NCBI GenBank assembly: GCA_033977485.1
Contig: CM066988.1
Location: 6,799,501 to 6,863,500 of the forward strand
DNA: 64,000 nt
Direction: 5' to 3'
Origin: Hydrangea macrophylla
Taxonomy: Eukaryota > Streptophyta > Magnoliopsida > Cornales > Hydrangeaceae
This document shows positions 33,675 to 43,859 of the stretch, piece by piece. The notes under the pieces are model-generated. The model did not search any database. It saw nothing but the letters and a program-made list of their open reading frames with translations, and was not told the origin of the DNA. Made by a program: the position numbers and the translations under genes. Position 1 is the stretch's first letter; the number at the start of each line of letters is the position of its first letter.

Positions 33675-34104
33675 CAGAGCTTGTGGAGCAACGCGTGCCA
33701 CAAGCGAATGTCGAAGCCTGTGTGAAGACAAGCCTTTGACCAGACTGTCGAATTTAGGTAAAACAAAAATGTGTTGCAAAAACGGTTTCACACACAGTTC
33801 ATGTTGGTCGTGCTCGATGGCGAGCTGCCTACGTATCCCATCGGGAATCAGACCAAAGCGTAGTTCAAACATAGCTCGGACATACACAATTGCAATTAGT
33901 CACACGGATGGATGCACTTATCCTGTCGTGATGCAAATGCCATGCAATGGTATTGACCTGTTTGCACAAGCGTCATTCTATTGTGTTCTCCCTACATGTA
34001 ACACACATTGCGTGACGTGTTAGTCTGGGAAGATCATCTGATTCTGTGACTGATGCGAAGATCTGTTACAGGGGTCAGGATGTTTTTGATTTGATTTTGA
34101 GGAT
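33675..34104. other. Element B 3' region, no gene
   Basis: No gene supported. CTGCCTACGTATCCCA at 33825-33840, with a following GGAATCAGACCAAAGCGTAG, recurs at 40279-40321 beside the integrase stop. Confidence 0.5.
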
Positions 34105-34636
34105 AAACGCAAATCTGTTGCGAGAATTGAGAATATAAATCTGTTATATTCCCAAAACAAGGGTTAACGCAAATCTGTTGCGAAAACCGAGAATGTAAAT
34201 ATGTTACACTCCCAACCAAGAGGATCGACGTAAATTTGTTATGTGAATCGGGAATATAAATCCGTTATATTCCCAAATCGAGGGTTAACGCAAGTCCGTT
34301 GCGAGAACCGAGAACGTAAATCCGTTACATTCTCAAAACGAAAGATCAACGTAAATTTGTTACGTGAACCGGGAATATAAATCCGTTATATTCCCAAAGC
34401 GAGGGTTAACGCAAGTCCGTTGCGAGAACCGAGAAAGTAAATCCGTTACATTCTCAAAACGAAAGATCAACGTGAATCTGTTACGTGAACCGAGAATATA
34501 AATCTGTTATATTCTCAAAATGCGGGTTAACGCAAGTCCGTTGCGAGAACTGAAAACGTAAATCCGTTACATTCCCAAAACGAAAGATCAACGTAAATTT
34601 ATTACGAGGAATATAAATCCGTTATATTCCCAAAAT
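34105..34636. repeat. Tandem hairpin array with common loop (about 18 hairpins)
   Basis: Monomers of about 30 bp, each a small inverted repeat around a near-constant core AAATCYGTT. Stems differ but stay paired: CGCAA/TTGCG, ATATAA/TTATAT, ACGTAA/TTACGT, GTAA/TTAC. Four stem types follow one another in a higher-order unit of about 119 bp repeated about four times. No coding frame. Confidence 0.85.
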
Positions 34637-34656
34637 CTTCTATCAATTTTTCAGAT

Positions 34657-34870
34657 TTTGGGTCCATGGACCCAAATTTTCAAATTTGGGAGCCCACAAG
34701 CTCGAAAAGTTTTGATTTTCAAGAATTCGTGAGCCCACGGGCTCGAATATCGTCAGTTGTCAGAATTCGGGAGCCCACCGGCTCGAATATTATCAATTTT
34801 CCAAGGTTGGAGGCCCACGGGCTCAAATATCTTTACTTTTCAAAAATTCAGGGCCCACGGACCCATATAT
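34657..34870. repeat. Palindromic tandem array, about 45-bp period
   Basis: Opens with a 20-bp perfect palindrome (TTTGGGTCC-AT-GGACCCAAA, 34657-34676). Then units with GAGCCC-AC-GGGCTC and variants follow, about four repeats. The stems GGGTCC/GGACCC and GAGCCC/GGGCTC again differ but stay complementary. Confidence 0.75.
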
Positions 34871-35045
34871 ACTCTTAAATTTTGAAATTTGTAGTCAATG
34901 TGTACCTAAAAACGACCCCGAGGGCCAAAAGTGTAATGAGGGCAAATTTTGGGGGCCTTAAGTTCAATTTTCGGGACTTGGCTCGAATTTTGGGGAGAAA
35001 ATGAGCATCTTTGAACCGCCTTAATCGCGGCACACGCGGTTTTCT

Positions 35046-35165
35046 GCGGCAGTCCGTGACTGCCGTGCGGCACTCTCGGAGTGCCGTTGCGGCAGTCAAT
35101 GAGTGCCGCGCGGTAGTCCATCAACTGCCGTGCACGAAAAATTGAGTGCCGCGAATGAGTGGCAG
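35046..35165. repeat. Covarying mini-hairpin array 2, upstream of PMD1
   Basis: 35047-35065 is CGGCAGTC-CGT-GACTGCCG and 35068-35086 is CGGCACTC-TCG-GAGTGCCG: both perfect 8-bp stems with 3-base loops and a compensated change inside the stem. Two weaker ones follow, one with a single mismatch and one with a G-T pair. The array lies about 200 bp upstream of the PMD1 start codon and upstream of its leader intron. Confidence 0.88.
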
Positions 35166-35290
35166 TGGCTTAAACCACCGGGTTCAAACCATTTTTCTCA
35201 TTCTCTCACTCTCATTTCTCTCAAAATATCTCTGGAGAAAAAATTTCTCTTTTTCTTTTCTTGCTTGGATTGATCTACCGGGGTTTACAG

Positions 35291-35391
35291 GTTAGTTCTG
35301 CTCGATCAAAACTTGATTAATCTCTTTTATTTCACAGTTTTTCTGAATTTTTCATGAATTTAACGCGCGGATCTCTTTCTTCCTTTGACAG
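35291..35391 (+). other. Leader intron of PMD1
   Basis: TTTACAG|GTTAGTTCTG ... CTTTGACAG just before ATTATGG. A 5' UTR intron is common in expressed plant genes. Confidence 0.55.
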
Positions 35392-35394
35392 ATT

Positions 35395-37960
35395 ATGGCG
35401 AGCATGTCAGGGAGGAAGAAGAGGGCCAAGTATACGGCTACCTACCATCCAGATGCCACGTTGCTGCTCCGTGATCCGGACGAGCATCTATCGGCCCGCG
35501 CGTTCAAGCGCGAGGTAAACGCTCTTTCTCTCTTTTTTCAATTCTCGTATTTCTTTCTTGCATTTCCTTCTCCGCGTGTATATAACGTAGGATTGTCACC
35601 ACTCTTAGATACCCTATTCTGAATGTCGTGCTCGTGGCGCCCCCCGAGCGTCTTTGATCGCTTTATTTCATGCCCATCTTTAAGAAATTTTAATTTCCTT
35701 ATAGACTTCAAAACTTCTTATAGAACGAATGCTATGTTTGAATTCTCCTGTCCCTTATTATTATTTATTTTTCACGAGCGCGATGCTTTTTCAAACATTC
35801 TTTTGTGAATTTTATCATTCCAATTCAATTTAGGTACTTGTGAACCTGTATTGAAACTAATGCTTCCTTTGAACCTGAACTTGCTTTGAATTTTCACAAA
35901 TTTATGTATACTTTGAAAATTTCTCTCCCTTTAGAACATCATCTATTTTATCTTGCTTTTTCTTTTACCCGATTACTGACATCAGAACTCGTGGTTCTTT
36001 CTTGCAGCTGCAGCCGAAGGTGCTGAAGGGGCACGGCAGCCTCGCACATGGATACGAGTGGTATACTGAGCTGAGTGAGGCGGTGAGGGCCCTGGTGGAC
36101 GCGGTTGGGTTTGGAGACTTCGTCAAACTTTTGACGAAGAGCTCCAACAACTTACAGCAGATATACGCGCTGGCCGAGCGGTGGTGGGATACTACCAGCA
36201 CTTTCCACTTCTCGTTTGGCGAGATGACATTGACGCCGCTGGACTTTTCTATGATTACCGGGATAGCCTTCGGCGGGGAGCCTCTGAGATACTTGACAGA
36301 CCAGGAGTGGGACCATATGGAGCCGTTGCTAGGGGTGGTCCCGGAGGAGGCTTTAGTCACAGCTTGATGGTTTATGGATATGTTCCGGGGCAAACCCGGT
36401 TTTATAGACGAGCAGATGGCCAGAGGCTTCTTGATGTACATGCTGGGGTGCTCCTTGTTGAGCACCAAGGGTGATCGGATTTCTGCTTCCTTGGTGGCGT
36501 CGCTGGAGCGCCTGGATCTGGTCGCCGAGTATGACTGGGCTGGTACAGGGTTGGCTATCCTATATAGGCATATGGGTGACATATCCCGGGACAGGCCGGC
36601 ATCCACTGGTGGTTTTTGGAGAGCGTGGGAGGTATACCTTTTCCTATATTCCATTGCTCATTATCATTTTCATTAAAAAAAATGCGAGACTAACCCTCTT
36701 TCTTTTTGTATCACAAATTTGGTCCCATAAGTATCTTCGCATGATGTCTCCTTAGACACGCGATGCTGACGCCCTTATCATGCCCCAGGGGCTGAAATGG
36801 GCGAAGGACAGGGTCGGGAGGAAGACCGGGGCCCATGATTTCATTTCGTTCAGGAACTTCCTGACGAACTTGAGGGAGGAGCACGTGCATTGGCAGCCGT
36901 GGCTTAGGGTGTTGCCCGAGGCTAGTGTGGGGATTCGAGAGTCGACCGGGTATGACCCGATGAGACGACTTCTTGATGGTGGGTCAGAGGGTCTGGCGTG
37001 GTATCTGGGAGAGAGAGTGACCAGGCAGTCGATAACGGCCGCCGGGTTCTTTGTGCCGTTCCCTCCTCCCGACTCTATGAGGGCCACAGACACGCTTCAG
37101 GGCAGCGAGTTCACGACTGCTCGAGCTGGCTCTGGTATCCACGGCTTTTTGGACGACCCGTCAGGATACGCGGCTTTCCGTGCCGCCAAGCTGATGCCGA
37201 ACTTTCCTCTGATGAAAGTGACTCGGGTGAGTAAATGATTCCTTTATTATTTCTGTCAATTCTTCTTTTATTCTTTATTTATGTTTTATTACTTTTGTTT
37301 GCAGCCTGTTCCTGCTGCGGTTCGTCCCCCTGTCCTTCCTGAGTGGGACTGGACCATGTCTACCGTTTCATTCGGCGAGCCTCACTTGACGACGATCCCC
37401 CGGCTATCACGGGGTGCTCCCACCATTCCTATTCATTACGACGTCGTCCCGCGTGCCTACGCGGAGGAGGGCTTGGCGTATGCCCATAGCGTGCAACAGT
37501 GGGTACTCGGGCGAGAGTGGATGGTAAGGGACTTCTCCCCGCCTTTCATTTTGACTTTGACTGCTCTTTTTTTTTTTTACTAACCTTTTTGTTTTTCAGG
37601 CTGAGGGAGCTCGGGCGACTGCTGCGACTCAGTTGAGAGCCTAGGTATGATTTCTGTTCCTTTTGTTCTCAGTATTTTGTCTGTCATTTCAACATTTCTT
37701 AGACTCATCTTCTCTTATTTCAGGCGGAGGAGATCAGAGTTCTGTCTCAGTAGGTGGGGCAGTTCCAGCAGCGGCTCCAGCAGTTTGGCATCCCTCTCAG
37801 CGATGCCCCCAGAGGTAGCGGTGCTGGGCGCGGCAGAGGTGAGGGCACTAGTGGCGGCGGACGTGGAGAGAGCGGTGGAGGTAGCGGGACCGAATCAGAG
37901 GAGGAGCCTCTTAGGCGCACGACTCGTCAGACTCGCGGCCGGGGTCGGGGTCGGAGTTGA
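35395..37960 (+). pseudogene. PMD1: multi-exon plant-mobile-domain gene, antisense in element B
   Basis: Six coding exons with canonical splice sites, all phase 0: 35395-35514, 36008-36631, 36756-37226, 37305-37523, 37600-37644 and 37724-37960. Exon 1 encodes MASMSGRKKRAKY; exon 2 the PMD core (ALAERWWDTTSTFHFSFGEM ... TPLDFSMITGIAFGGEPL). Exons 3-4 continue the domain (LKWAKDRVGRKTGA, PEWDWTMSTVSF). Exon 6 ends in a Gly/Arg-rich tail (GSGAGRGRGEGTSGGGRG ... GRGRGRS), like nucleic-acid-binding RGG tails. In-frame stops lie at 36365, 37642 and 37751 (the last two look like CAG to TAG). The gene is preceded by a hairpin array and a leader intron. Presence of introns shows it was never carried through RNA in its own sense. 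Confidence 0.75.
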
Positions 37961-38372
37961 TCCTGCTTTTGTTATTATTATTATTTTTTTTGAGTATTTT
38001 TGAGAGAATTTATACTTTATTTTGGTGGATGACTGTATATATACACATATGTTTTATTTTGATGGTTGCTCCCTGATAGTTGGTAGGATAGGCATTCATA
38101 ATACTTTTATTATTATATTATTGCTTTTCACCGTATGTGTGACCATAGCTTGGTCAATTTCTTGCCGTATGTGGGACCATGGCTTGGTCACGTCTTTATT
38201 TTTATTTTTGAATAATTTTGTTTCTTTTATCTTTTGAAATGTACAAATGAACGAAATGAATGAATGAATGAATGTATTTACACGTGCTGCATGATGCGCA
38301 CGTTTTATTTCTATCTAGTTTTCCGTTTGCAGGTGGGCTGATCATGTTACAAACAAATCCTGGCCAATGAAA
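37961..38372. other. Spacer between PMD1 and PMD2
   Basis: T-rich 3' flank with a GAAT microsatellite (about 38247-38275, AATGAATGAATG) and a repeated CCGTATGTG-GACCAT-GCTTGGTCA unit (38130 and 38165). No gene. Confidence 0.5.
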
Positions 38373-38510
38373 AACTCGGAACGGCACTCGGTTAGGTCTC
38401 CGCGGCACTCAGTGAGAGCCGCGGCGGCAGTCAGTAAGTGCCGCAACGGCATTCACGGATTGCCGCGCGGCACTTCGCCGAGTGCCGCTGCACTTTATCG
38501 AGTGCCGCGG
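38373..38510. repeat. Covarying mini-hairpin array 3, upstream of PMD2
   Basis: 38467-38488 is GCGGCACT-TCGCCG-AGTGCCGC (8-bp stem); 38402-38422 is GCGGC-A-CTC-AGT-GAG-A-GCCGC (one A-A mismatch). Further GCGGCAGTC and GTGCCGC arms lie between. The array ends about 25 bp before the TATA box. Confidence 0.85.
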
Positions 38511-38532
38511 GTAGGTAGACGGCCTTATTCTT

Positions 38533-38543
38533 CTATTTATACC
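38533..38543 (+). promoter_or_regulatory. TATA box of PMD2
   Basis: CTATTTATACC, 56 bp before the start codon, giving a short leader of about 25-30 bases. It supports transcription of PMD2 on its own promoter. Confidence 0.6.
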
Positions 38544-38598
38544 CCTTCTTCCTTAAAGCTCCGCAAAAATACTTCTTTTCTTTCCATTTTCCCCTCAA

Positions 38599-39690
38599 AT
38601 GGCCCCCATTAGTTCTCAAATCCTCTTCCCATGGATGGATACTCTCTCTGGTATTGACAAGCTCAACTTTAAGTGTTTCAGATTAAACGATCTCTTTTCT
38701 TTCCGACAGATGAATTTGAATGAGGGCCTACTTCGAGCTGCCATTCAGTGTTGGGATCCTACTCTCAATGTCTTCTGTTTCGGCTCTCAAGAGACTTGCC
38801 CCTTGTTTGAGGAATTTAGCGCCATTCTTCACACCAATCCTTCTGCTGAATTGATGGTTCCTCAGATTCAGGCCGGGCATGTCCGCAACTTAGCCACTCT
38901 TCTCCACACATCTCGAAATGCGGCGGGCTCCTTTATTTGTGACAGGCATATTGATTTTGAGTGCCTTGCCTCCGTTTATGCTCCCATAGGGGACCCCTAT
39001 GATGGTGAGTACCAGATCATCCGACGTAGTGCCTTGTCAATTGCCATGCTCTCTTACTTCCTATTCCAGTCATCTTCCGACATTCTTATACCCATCGCCT
39101 GTGGTTTGCGGGAGATGAAAAGTGCTGTTATGCTGGTCCTTGGCGAAACTCTGATCGGACTGGGCCATGCCCATGCTACTGGGGTTATGTTATCTGCCGG
39201 GGCACCTTTTGTTTTGCAAATTTGGCTCATGGAGCGTTTGGATCTCTTCATACATGCTTCCCATCTCCATGGGTCACTTCCTTATGATCGCATGGAGATT
39301 CATAGCTTGTTTCAGTCTGCCGACGCATGGCTTGGTTGGCTTCAGGGCCTCTCTTCTAGTGACATCTGCTGGGTTTGTCCGTCGTGGATCTGTCGCTCTA
39401 TTGCTGTACGCCTCCCTGGGCGACCTGGCATCTGGCTGACGGGTTTGTATGCCACTACTTTCTACCTTCCTGGCCGGGTGGTCTGTCAGTTTGGACTCTT
39501 ACAAGGCACTACTGATTCTATAACTGCTGATTTTACTAGGGGGTCCGCTTTGCGTCCCTCCATAGTGAAGGCTTTCATGGAGGCTTGGCATGGCAGAATG
39601 GCTACTCCGTTCCTGAGGATTCCTGCTCTGACTGTGCCTATTACTGAGTATCTCCTAGAGATCCAAGCCTTGGTTGCGAGGCGAGCTTGA
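38599..39690 (+). CDS. PMD2: intact 363-residue plant-mobile-domain protein, antisense in element B
   Basis: A single uninterrupted frame from ATG (TCAAATGGCCCC) to TGA, and the only long intact antisense gene in the window. PMD features: LLRAAIQCWDPTLNVFCFG then CPLFEEFSAIL near the N-terminus, matching the start of the domain; SGAPFVLQIWLMERLDLF in the middle, equivalent to the WILQLWLY block of the element A copy; a hydrophobic C-terminal half. No zinc finger or protease motif seen. TATA box at 38533 and AATAAA at 39704-39709 frame it as a separate transcription unit. PMD proteins of the MAIN/MAIL type act in the nucleus on gene and transposon silencing; whether this copy does so is unknown. 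Confidence 0.72.
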   Translation: MAPISSQILFPWMDTLSGIDKLNFKCFRLNDLFSFRQMNLNEGLLRAAIQCWDPTLNVFCFGSQETCPLFEEFSAILHTNPSAELMVPQIQAGHVRNLATLLHTSRNAAGSFICDRHIDFECLASVYAPIGDPYDGEYQIIRRSALSIAMLSYFLFQSSSDILIPIACGLREMKSAVMLVLGETLIGLGHAHATGVMLSAGAPFVLQIWLMERLDLFIHASHLHGSLPYDRMEIHSLFQSADAWLGWLQGLSSSDICWVCPSWICRSIAVRLPGRPGIWLTGLYATTFYLPGRVVCQFGLLQGTTDSITADFTRGSALRPSIVKAFMEAWHGRMATPFLRIPALTVPITEYLLEIQALVARRA

Positions 39691-40352
39691 CAGACATATG
39701 CATAATAAAGTAGACGAAAGCAGGGAAAATGCTTGCCATTTTACAAAACTTTCTGACAGACCCTGCCTACTCTTTGTTTGAGCTTTTGAATGTTTTTTTT
39801 TTTTAGGATTGTTGTTATCTTTTAGGAAAGATTTAACATGTTTAATCAAAGTGTTCACCCCTTCGATTAATCTGTTATGAAGAATTCTCGTTTTAGTGTC
39901 TTTGCTTGGCTCTTTACTTTTTTTTTTTTTTTTTTAATTTAAAGCTTCATTCTTTCTGTGTCATGAATTCTCATTTGTTTCTCTACAGTACTCATTTTGA
40001 TAGCCAGGTATTCCAAAAAGGTGGTATTGTATCTGGGTCCTTCGGCTAGCAAACGGAGTTTGCCCCTGGTTTCGGGGCTTTGAAGCGGTTCCGGGCAAAT
40101 GCCAGTTTGCCCCTAGTTTAGCACATACATTTTTTGCTTTTAGGTTTTCATGGGCCGAAGGCTTTTGAGAGCCCGCCTACTTATCCCCGAGTGGGTATCA
40201 GGCCTGCAGTAGTTCAGCTCAAGATTTGAAGGAAGACGCCGCTCGGGCGATTTTATTTAAATGACCGAACCAAGTAGGTTGCCTACGTATCCCATAGCGG
40301 GAATCAGGTCAAGCGTAGTTCATTAAGGTAGGAGGCTTTGAAAAGAAGGGTT
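39691..40352. other. Element B segment between PMD2 and integrase, no gene
   Basis: AATAAA at 39704, T tracts, two polypurine-like tracts (AGTTTGCCCCT at 40057-40067 and 40104-40114), and TTGCCTACGTATCCCA at 40279-40294, a second copy of the motif at 33825. These repeat the landmarks found beside the real polypurine tract at 33659. Confidence 0.6.
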
Positions 40353-42236
40353 TCAAGCAAAATACTTTTTGAGGCGATCGAGGTTAATTGGTTGCTTGAA
40401 TTCAGCCCCGTCCAGGTCCATGAGATAAGCCGCCCCTCCGGAGAGGAGAGTCTTAATGATGTATGGCCCGACCCAGTTGGGTTTGAATTTTCCTCTGGGG
40501 TCATAAACAGGCACTTTCAGTTCTTTGAGGACAAGGTCACCCTCAGTAAGCTTCCTTGGGCGGACCTTTTTGTTGAAAGCACGGGCTATCCTCTTCTGGT
40601 ACCCCCGAGTATGGTTTATCGCGGTCAGCCTCTTTTCATCGAGCAACATCAACTCCTCATACCTTCCTTGTACCCATTCTGATTCGGTCACTTCGCATTC
40701 TGCTAAGAACCTTAGAGAGGGTATTTCCACCTCGACTGGAAGGACTGCCTCCATCCCGTACACTAACGAATATGGTGTAGCACCTGTTGAAGTTCTCACT
40801 GAGGTTCGGTATCCCCACAAAGCGAATGGCAGCTTCTCATGCCAATCCTTATATGTATCTGTCGTTTTTCCCAAGATTGCTTTAACATTCTTATTTGCTG
40901 CTTCTACTGCTCCATTTGTCTGAGGCCTATACGGGGATGACTGATGACGAGTGATTTTATACTTTTCTAGGAGCGGGATAACCTCCCCCTGGAAATGACT
41001 GCCGTGATCGGAGATGAATTCATTCGGGACCCCATACCTGCAGATTATGTTCTTCTCGATAAAACTTACCACGTCCTTGGCTTTCAAAGTTGCATACGAG
41101 GCTGCCTCTACCCATTTTGTAAAATAATCAATCGCCACGATTATGTATCGATGCCCATTGGAGGCCTTTGGGACTATCTCACCGATGATATCAATCCCCC
41201 ACACGGAAAATGGCCAAGGGGTGGTCATGCTACAGAGCTGTGACAGCGGGGTATGCATCAGATTTGCATGGATCTGACACTTGTGGCATCTTCTAACATA
41301 CTCGCAACAGTCCTTGTCCAAGGTCGTCCAATAGTACCCTTGTTGGATGATTTTCTTTGCCAGCATGTGTCCGTTTATGTGGGGCCCGCACACTCCTTCA
41401 TGTATTTCCTCCATCATCCTCTTAGCTTCTTTTCCATGTAGGCACTCCAGATTATACCCGGTGTAGGATTTTTTCCATAGCTTATCTGCATAAATCACGA
41501 ATTGAGCGGCGAATCGTCGGATTGCCTTTTTGTCCTTTTCCGAGGCTCCTTCAGGGTATTCTCCTTCTTTAATGAACTTCCACATGTCCATATACCAAGG
41601 CACTTCATCTTCTCTCTCTATGGCTGCGATCGTTTCAAATGACGACTGGTTCCTCACTTCTATGGACAGCGGGATCATGGCAGTTTTGGAAGGAATTTGG
41701 ATCATCGAGGCTAAGGTAGCCAAAGAGTCGGCTAATTGGTTTTCTTCGCGAGGGAGGTAGTAAAAGGAAATCTTTTGGAACTGCGCTTTCAGGCTTTCCA
41801 GATAGTCATAATAAGGTCTCAGTTTCTCATGCTTTACCCTCCAGTCCCCTCGGACTTGGGATATGATCAAGTTGGAGTCTCCGAAGACGTCGATCTTTCC
41901 GACTTTCAAAGCTAAGGCTGCTTCCGTCCCAATTATGCATGCTTCGTACTCCGCGGTGTTGTTGGTTGAGTTATACTTGAGCTTGACGGCTAGTGGGGTA
42001 GGGGTCCCATCGGGCGCTATAAGAATGATTCCAACTCCATAACCAAATTGATTAGCCGCTCCATCGAAGTACATCTTCCACAGGTCTTCCCTTACCTCCA
42101 TCACTTCCTCATCAGGGAACTTGAATTCTCCTTTTTCCCCAGTTTCTACGGCGAAGTCAGCTAGGTACTCGGCGATGGCCCTCCCCTTGACGGATTTGGA
42201 GGTGACATATCTGATATCGAACTCGGCTAGCATCAT
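40353..42236 (-). pseudogene. Second RNase H and integrase, element B (open for 627 codons)
   Basis: Archaeal-type RNase H: MYFDGAANQFGYGVGI, VFGDSNLIISQVRG, REENQLADSLA. Integrase zinc-binding domain (HEGVCGPHINGH ... CHKCQIH) and complete DDE core: WGIDIIGE, FISDHGSHF, TNGAVEAANKN. The C-terminus (LTEGDLVLKELKV ... WVGPYII) is complete to its stop near 40353. No internal stop in 1.9 kb. It is cut from RT only by a TGA at 42237-42242, at a position where relatives have Trp (ISR-stop-TMMLAEFD). Confidence 0.85.
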
Positions 42237-42239
42237 GGT

Positions 42240-43472
42240 TCAACGGGAAATCCTACTGGTCAAGGCGGGTTTTTCGAACAGGTATTTTAATGGGTCCATC
42301 CGGGAGATTAAGATCACGGGGAAGGCTAACATGTAATGACGAAGACGACGGGTACACCAAACCAAAGCCCAACAGGCTTTCTCCAAGGGTGAGTACTTTA
42401 ACTCATATCCGACCATTCTTTTACTCAAGTAGTAAATGGCCTTCTCTACGTGCCCCTCTTCTCCTTCTTGGGCCAACATACACCCCATTGAATCTTCGGA
42501 TACGGAGAGATAAAGTAACAGAGGTTTCCCGGGTAATGGTGGTGACAGGACAGGTGGGTTCTGGAGGTAGGTTTTGATTTTGTCAAAGGCCTGCTGACAT
42601 AAGGTATCCCATTCGAACCTTTCTCCTTTTCTGAGTAACTTGAACAGCGGGTCGCAGGTCATGGTAAGCTTTGAGATGAAGCGACTTATAAATTGTATTC
42701 TACCCAGGAACCCTCTCAACTCTTTCTCATTTTTTGGTGGGTTCATTTCGGTTATGGCCTTTATTTTGGTGGGGTCCACTTTTATCCCCCTTTGGGTAAT
42801 GAGAAATCCTAGCAGTTTGCCAGTAGTGACTCCGAACGTGCATTTCTGCGGGTTCAGCCTCATCTTGAACTCCCTCAATCTCCCAAAGAACTTTCTTAAA
42901 GCCTCTAGGTGCCCTCCTCTCTCTTTGGACTTCACAATCATATCATCCACATACACCTCCACCTCTTTGTGGATCATGTCATGCAGTAAAGTGGTGGCAG
43001 CCCTTTGATAGATCGCGCCTGCATTCTTAAGTCCGAATGGCATGACCCTATAGCAATATGTCCCCCACGGAGTGATGAACGTGGTTTTCTCTCTATCCTC
43101 GGGTGCCACGAGGATTTGATTATACCCGGAGAATCCATCCATGAAAGATAGAAGCTCATGTCCCGCAGTGTTATCAACCAACACGTCGATGTGGGGTAAT
43201 GGGAAATTGTCTTTAGGGCTTGCTTTGTTTAAATCTCGAAAATCCACGCAAACCCTAACACGACCATCCTTCTTTGGGACAGGTACAATGTTGGAAATCC
43301 ACTCAGGATACTCGGTGACCATCAGGAATCCAGCTCTTAATTGCTTTTCAACCTCCTCTTTTACTTTAAGTGCCCATTCTGGCCTCATTCGCCTCAATTT
43401 CTGTTTTATGGGTTTTGAATTAGGAAAGAGAGGGATGTGATGTTGGACTATTTTTGGATCGATACCTGGCAT
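42240..43472 (-). pseudogene. Reverse transcriptase and first RNase H, element B
   Basis: RT blocks VRVCVDFRDLNKASPKD, PFGLKNAGAIYQRA and the catalytic EVYVDDMIVKS are intact. The connection and first RNase H follow (YLSVSEDSMGCMLAQ, where Ser stands in the usual Asp position, as often in Tat elements that rely on the second RNase H). Ends at a TGA, with RNase H-integrase continuing in the same frame. A TAG about 60 bases upstream separates it from the linker. Confidence 0.85.
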
Positions 43473-43526
43473 ATCGTTATAAGACCATGCAAAAACATCT
43501 TTGAATTCATTTAATAGATTGATTAG

Positions 43527-43854
43527 CTATTTGCTTTCTTTATTGCCAAGTGTAGAGCCGATGAAGACATTTTGAGGGTTATTTTCATTTCCTAGATTAA
43601 TTGTTAGGGTGTCCTCAATAATTTTACATGCAGATTCTTTTTCTTTTTCAATTAGTTTTTGTAGTTCAACAGGTATTTCATGATCGTCACATTCATCACA
43701 TTCATTAAGCGCGTTCGAGTATGCAGAATCAGTCATACTTTCATTGATTTTCTTTGGAGTGATTACAACAGACATGGCGCCTCATTTGGGCCATTACAGA
43801 CTCCGGGTGCGGGGGGAACCTATCACTAGACTCAAAAACCCACTCTTTCTTGTT
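43527..43854 (-). pseudogene. Protease-RT linker of element B, next to the copia insertion
   Basis: Acidic linker (ECDECDDHEIPVELQKLI). The following NEFKDVFAWSYNDMPGID is in the next open stretch. An in-frame TAG lies at about 43530. The copia complex starts five bases further. Confidence 0.6.
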
Positions 43855-43859
43855 CTCTC
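43855..43859. repeat. Target-site duplication CTCTC of complex G, left
   Basis: CTCTC directly before the LTR and again at 62999-63003 directly after it. It shows that the whole 19.1-kb complex descends from one insertion into element B. Confidence 0.92.

Noticed and set aside
35965..36654. A 229-codon minus-strand frame across PMD1 exon 2
   Set aside because: Shadow of the exon; the plus strand has the PMD motifs and splice sites.
38599..39690. PMD2 as a DNA-transposon transposase or a retroviral envelope
   Set aside because: No terminal inverted repeats and no DDE triad for the first; no signal peptide or membrane-fusion features, and antisense orientation, for the second.
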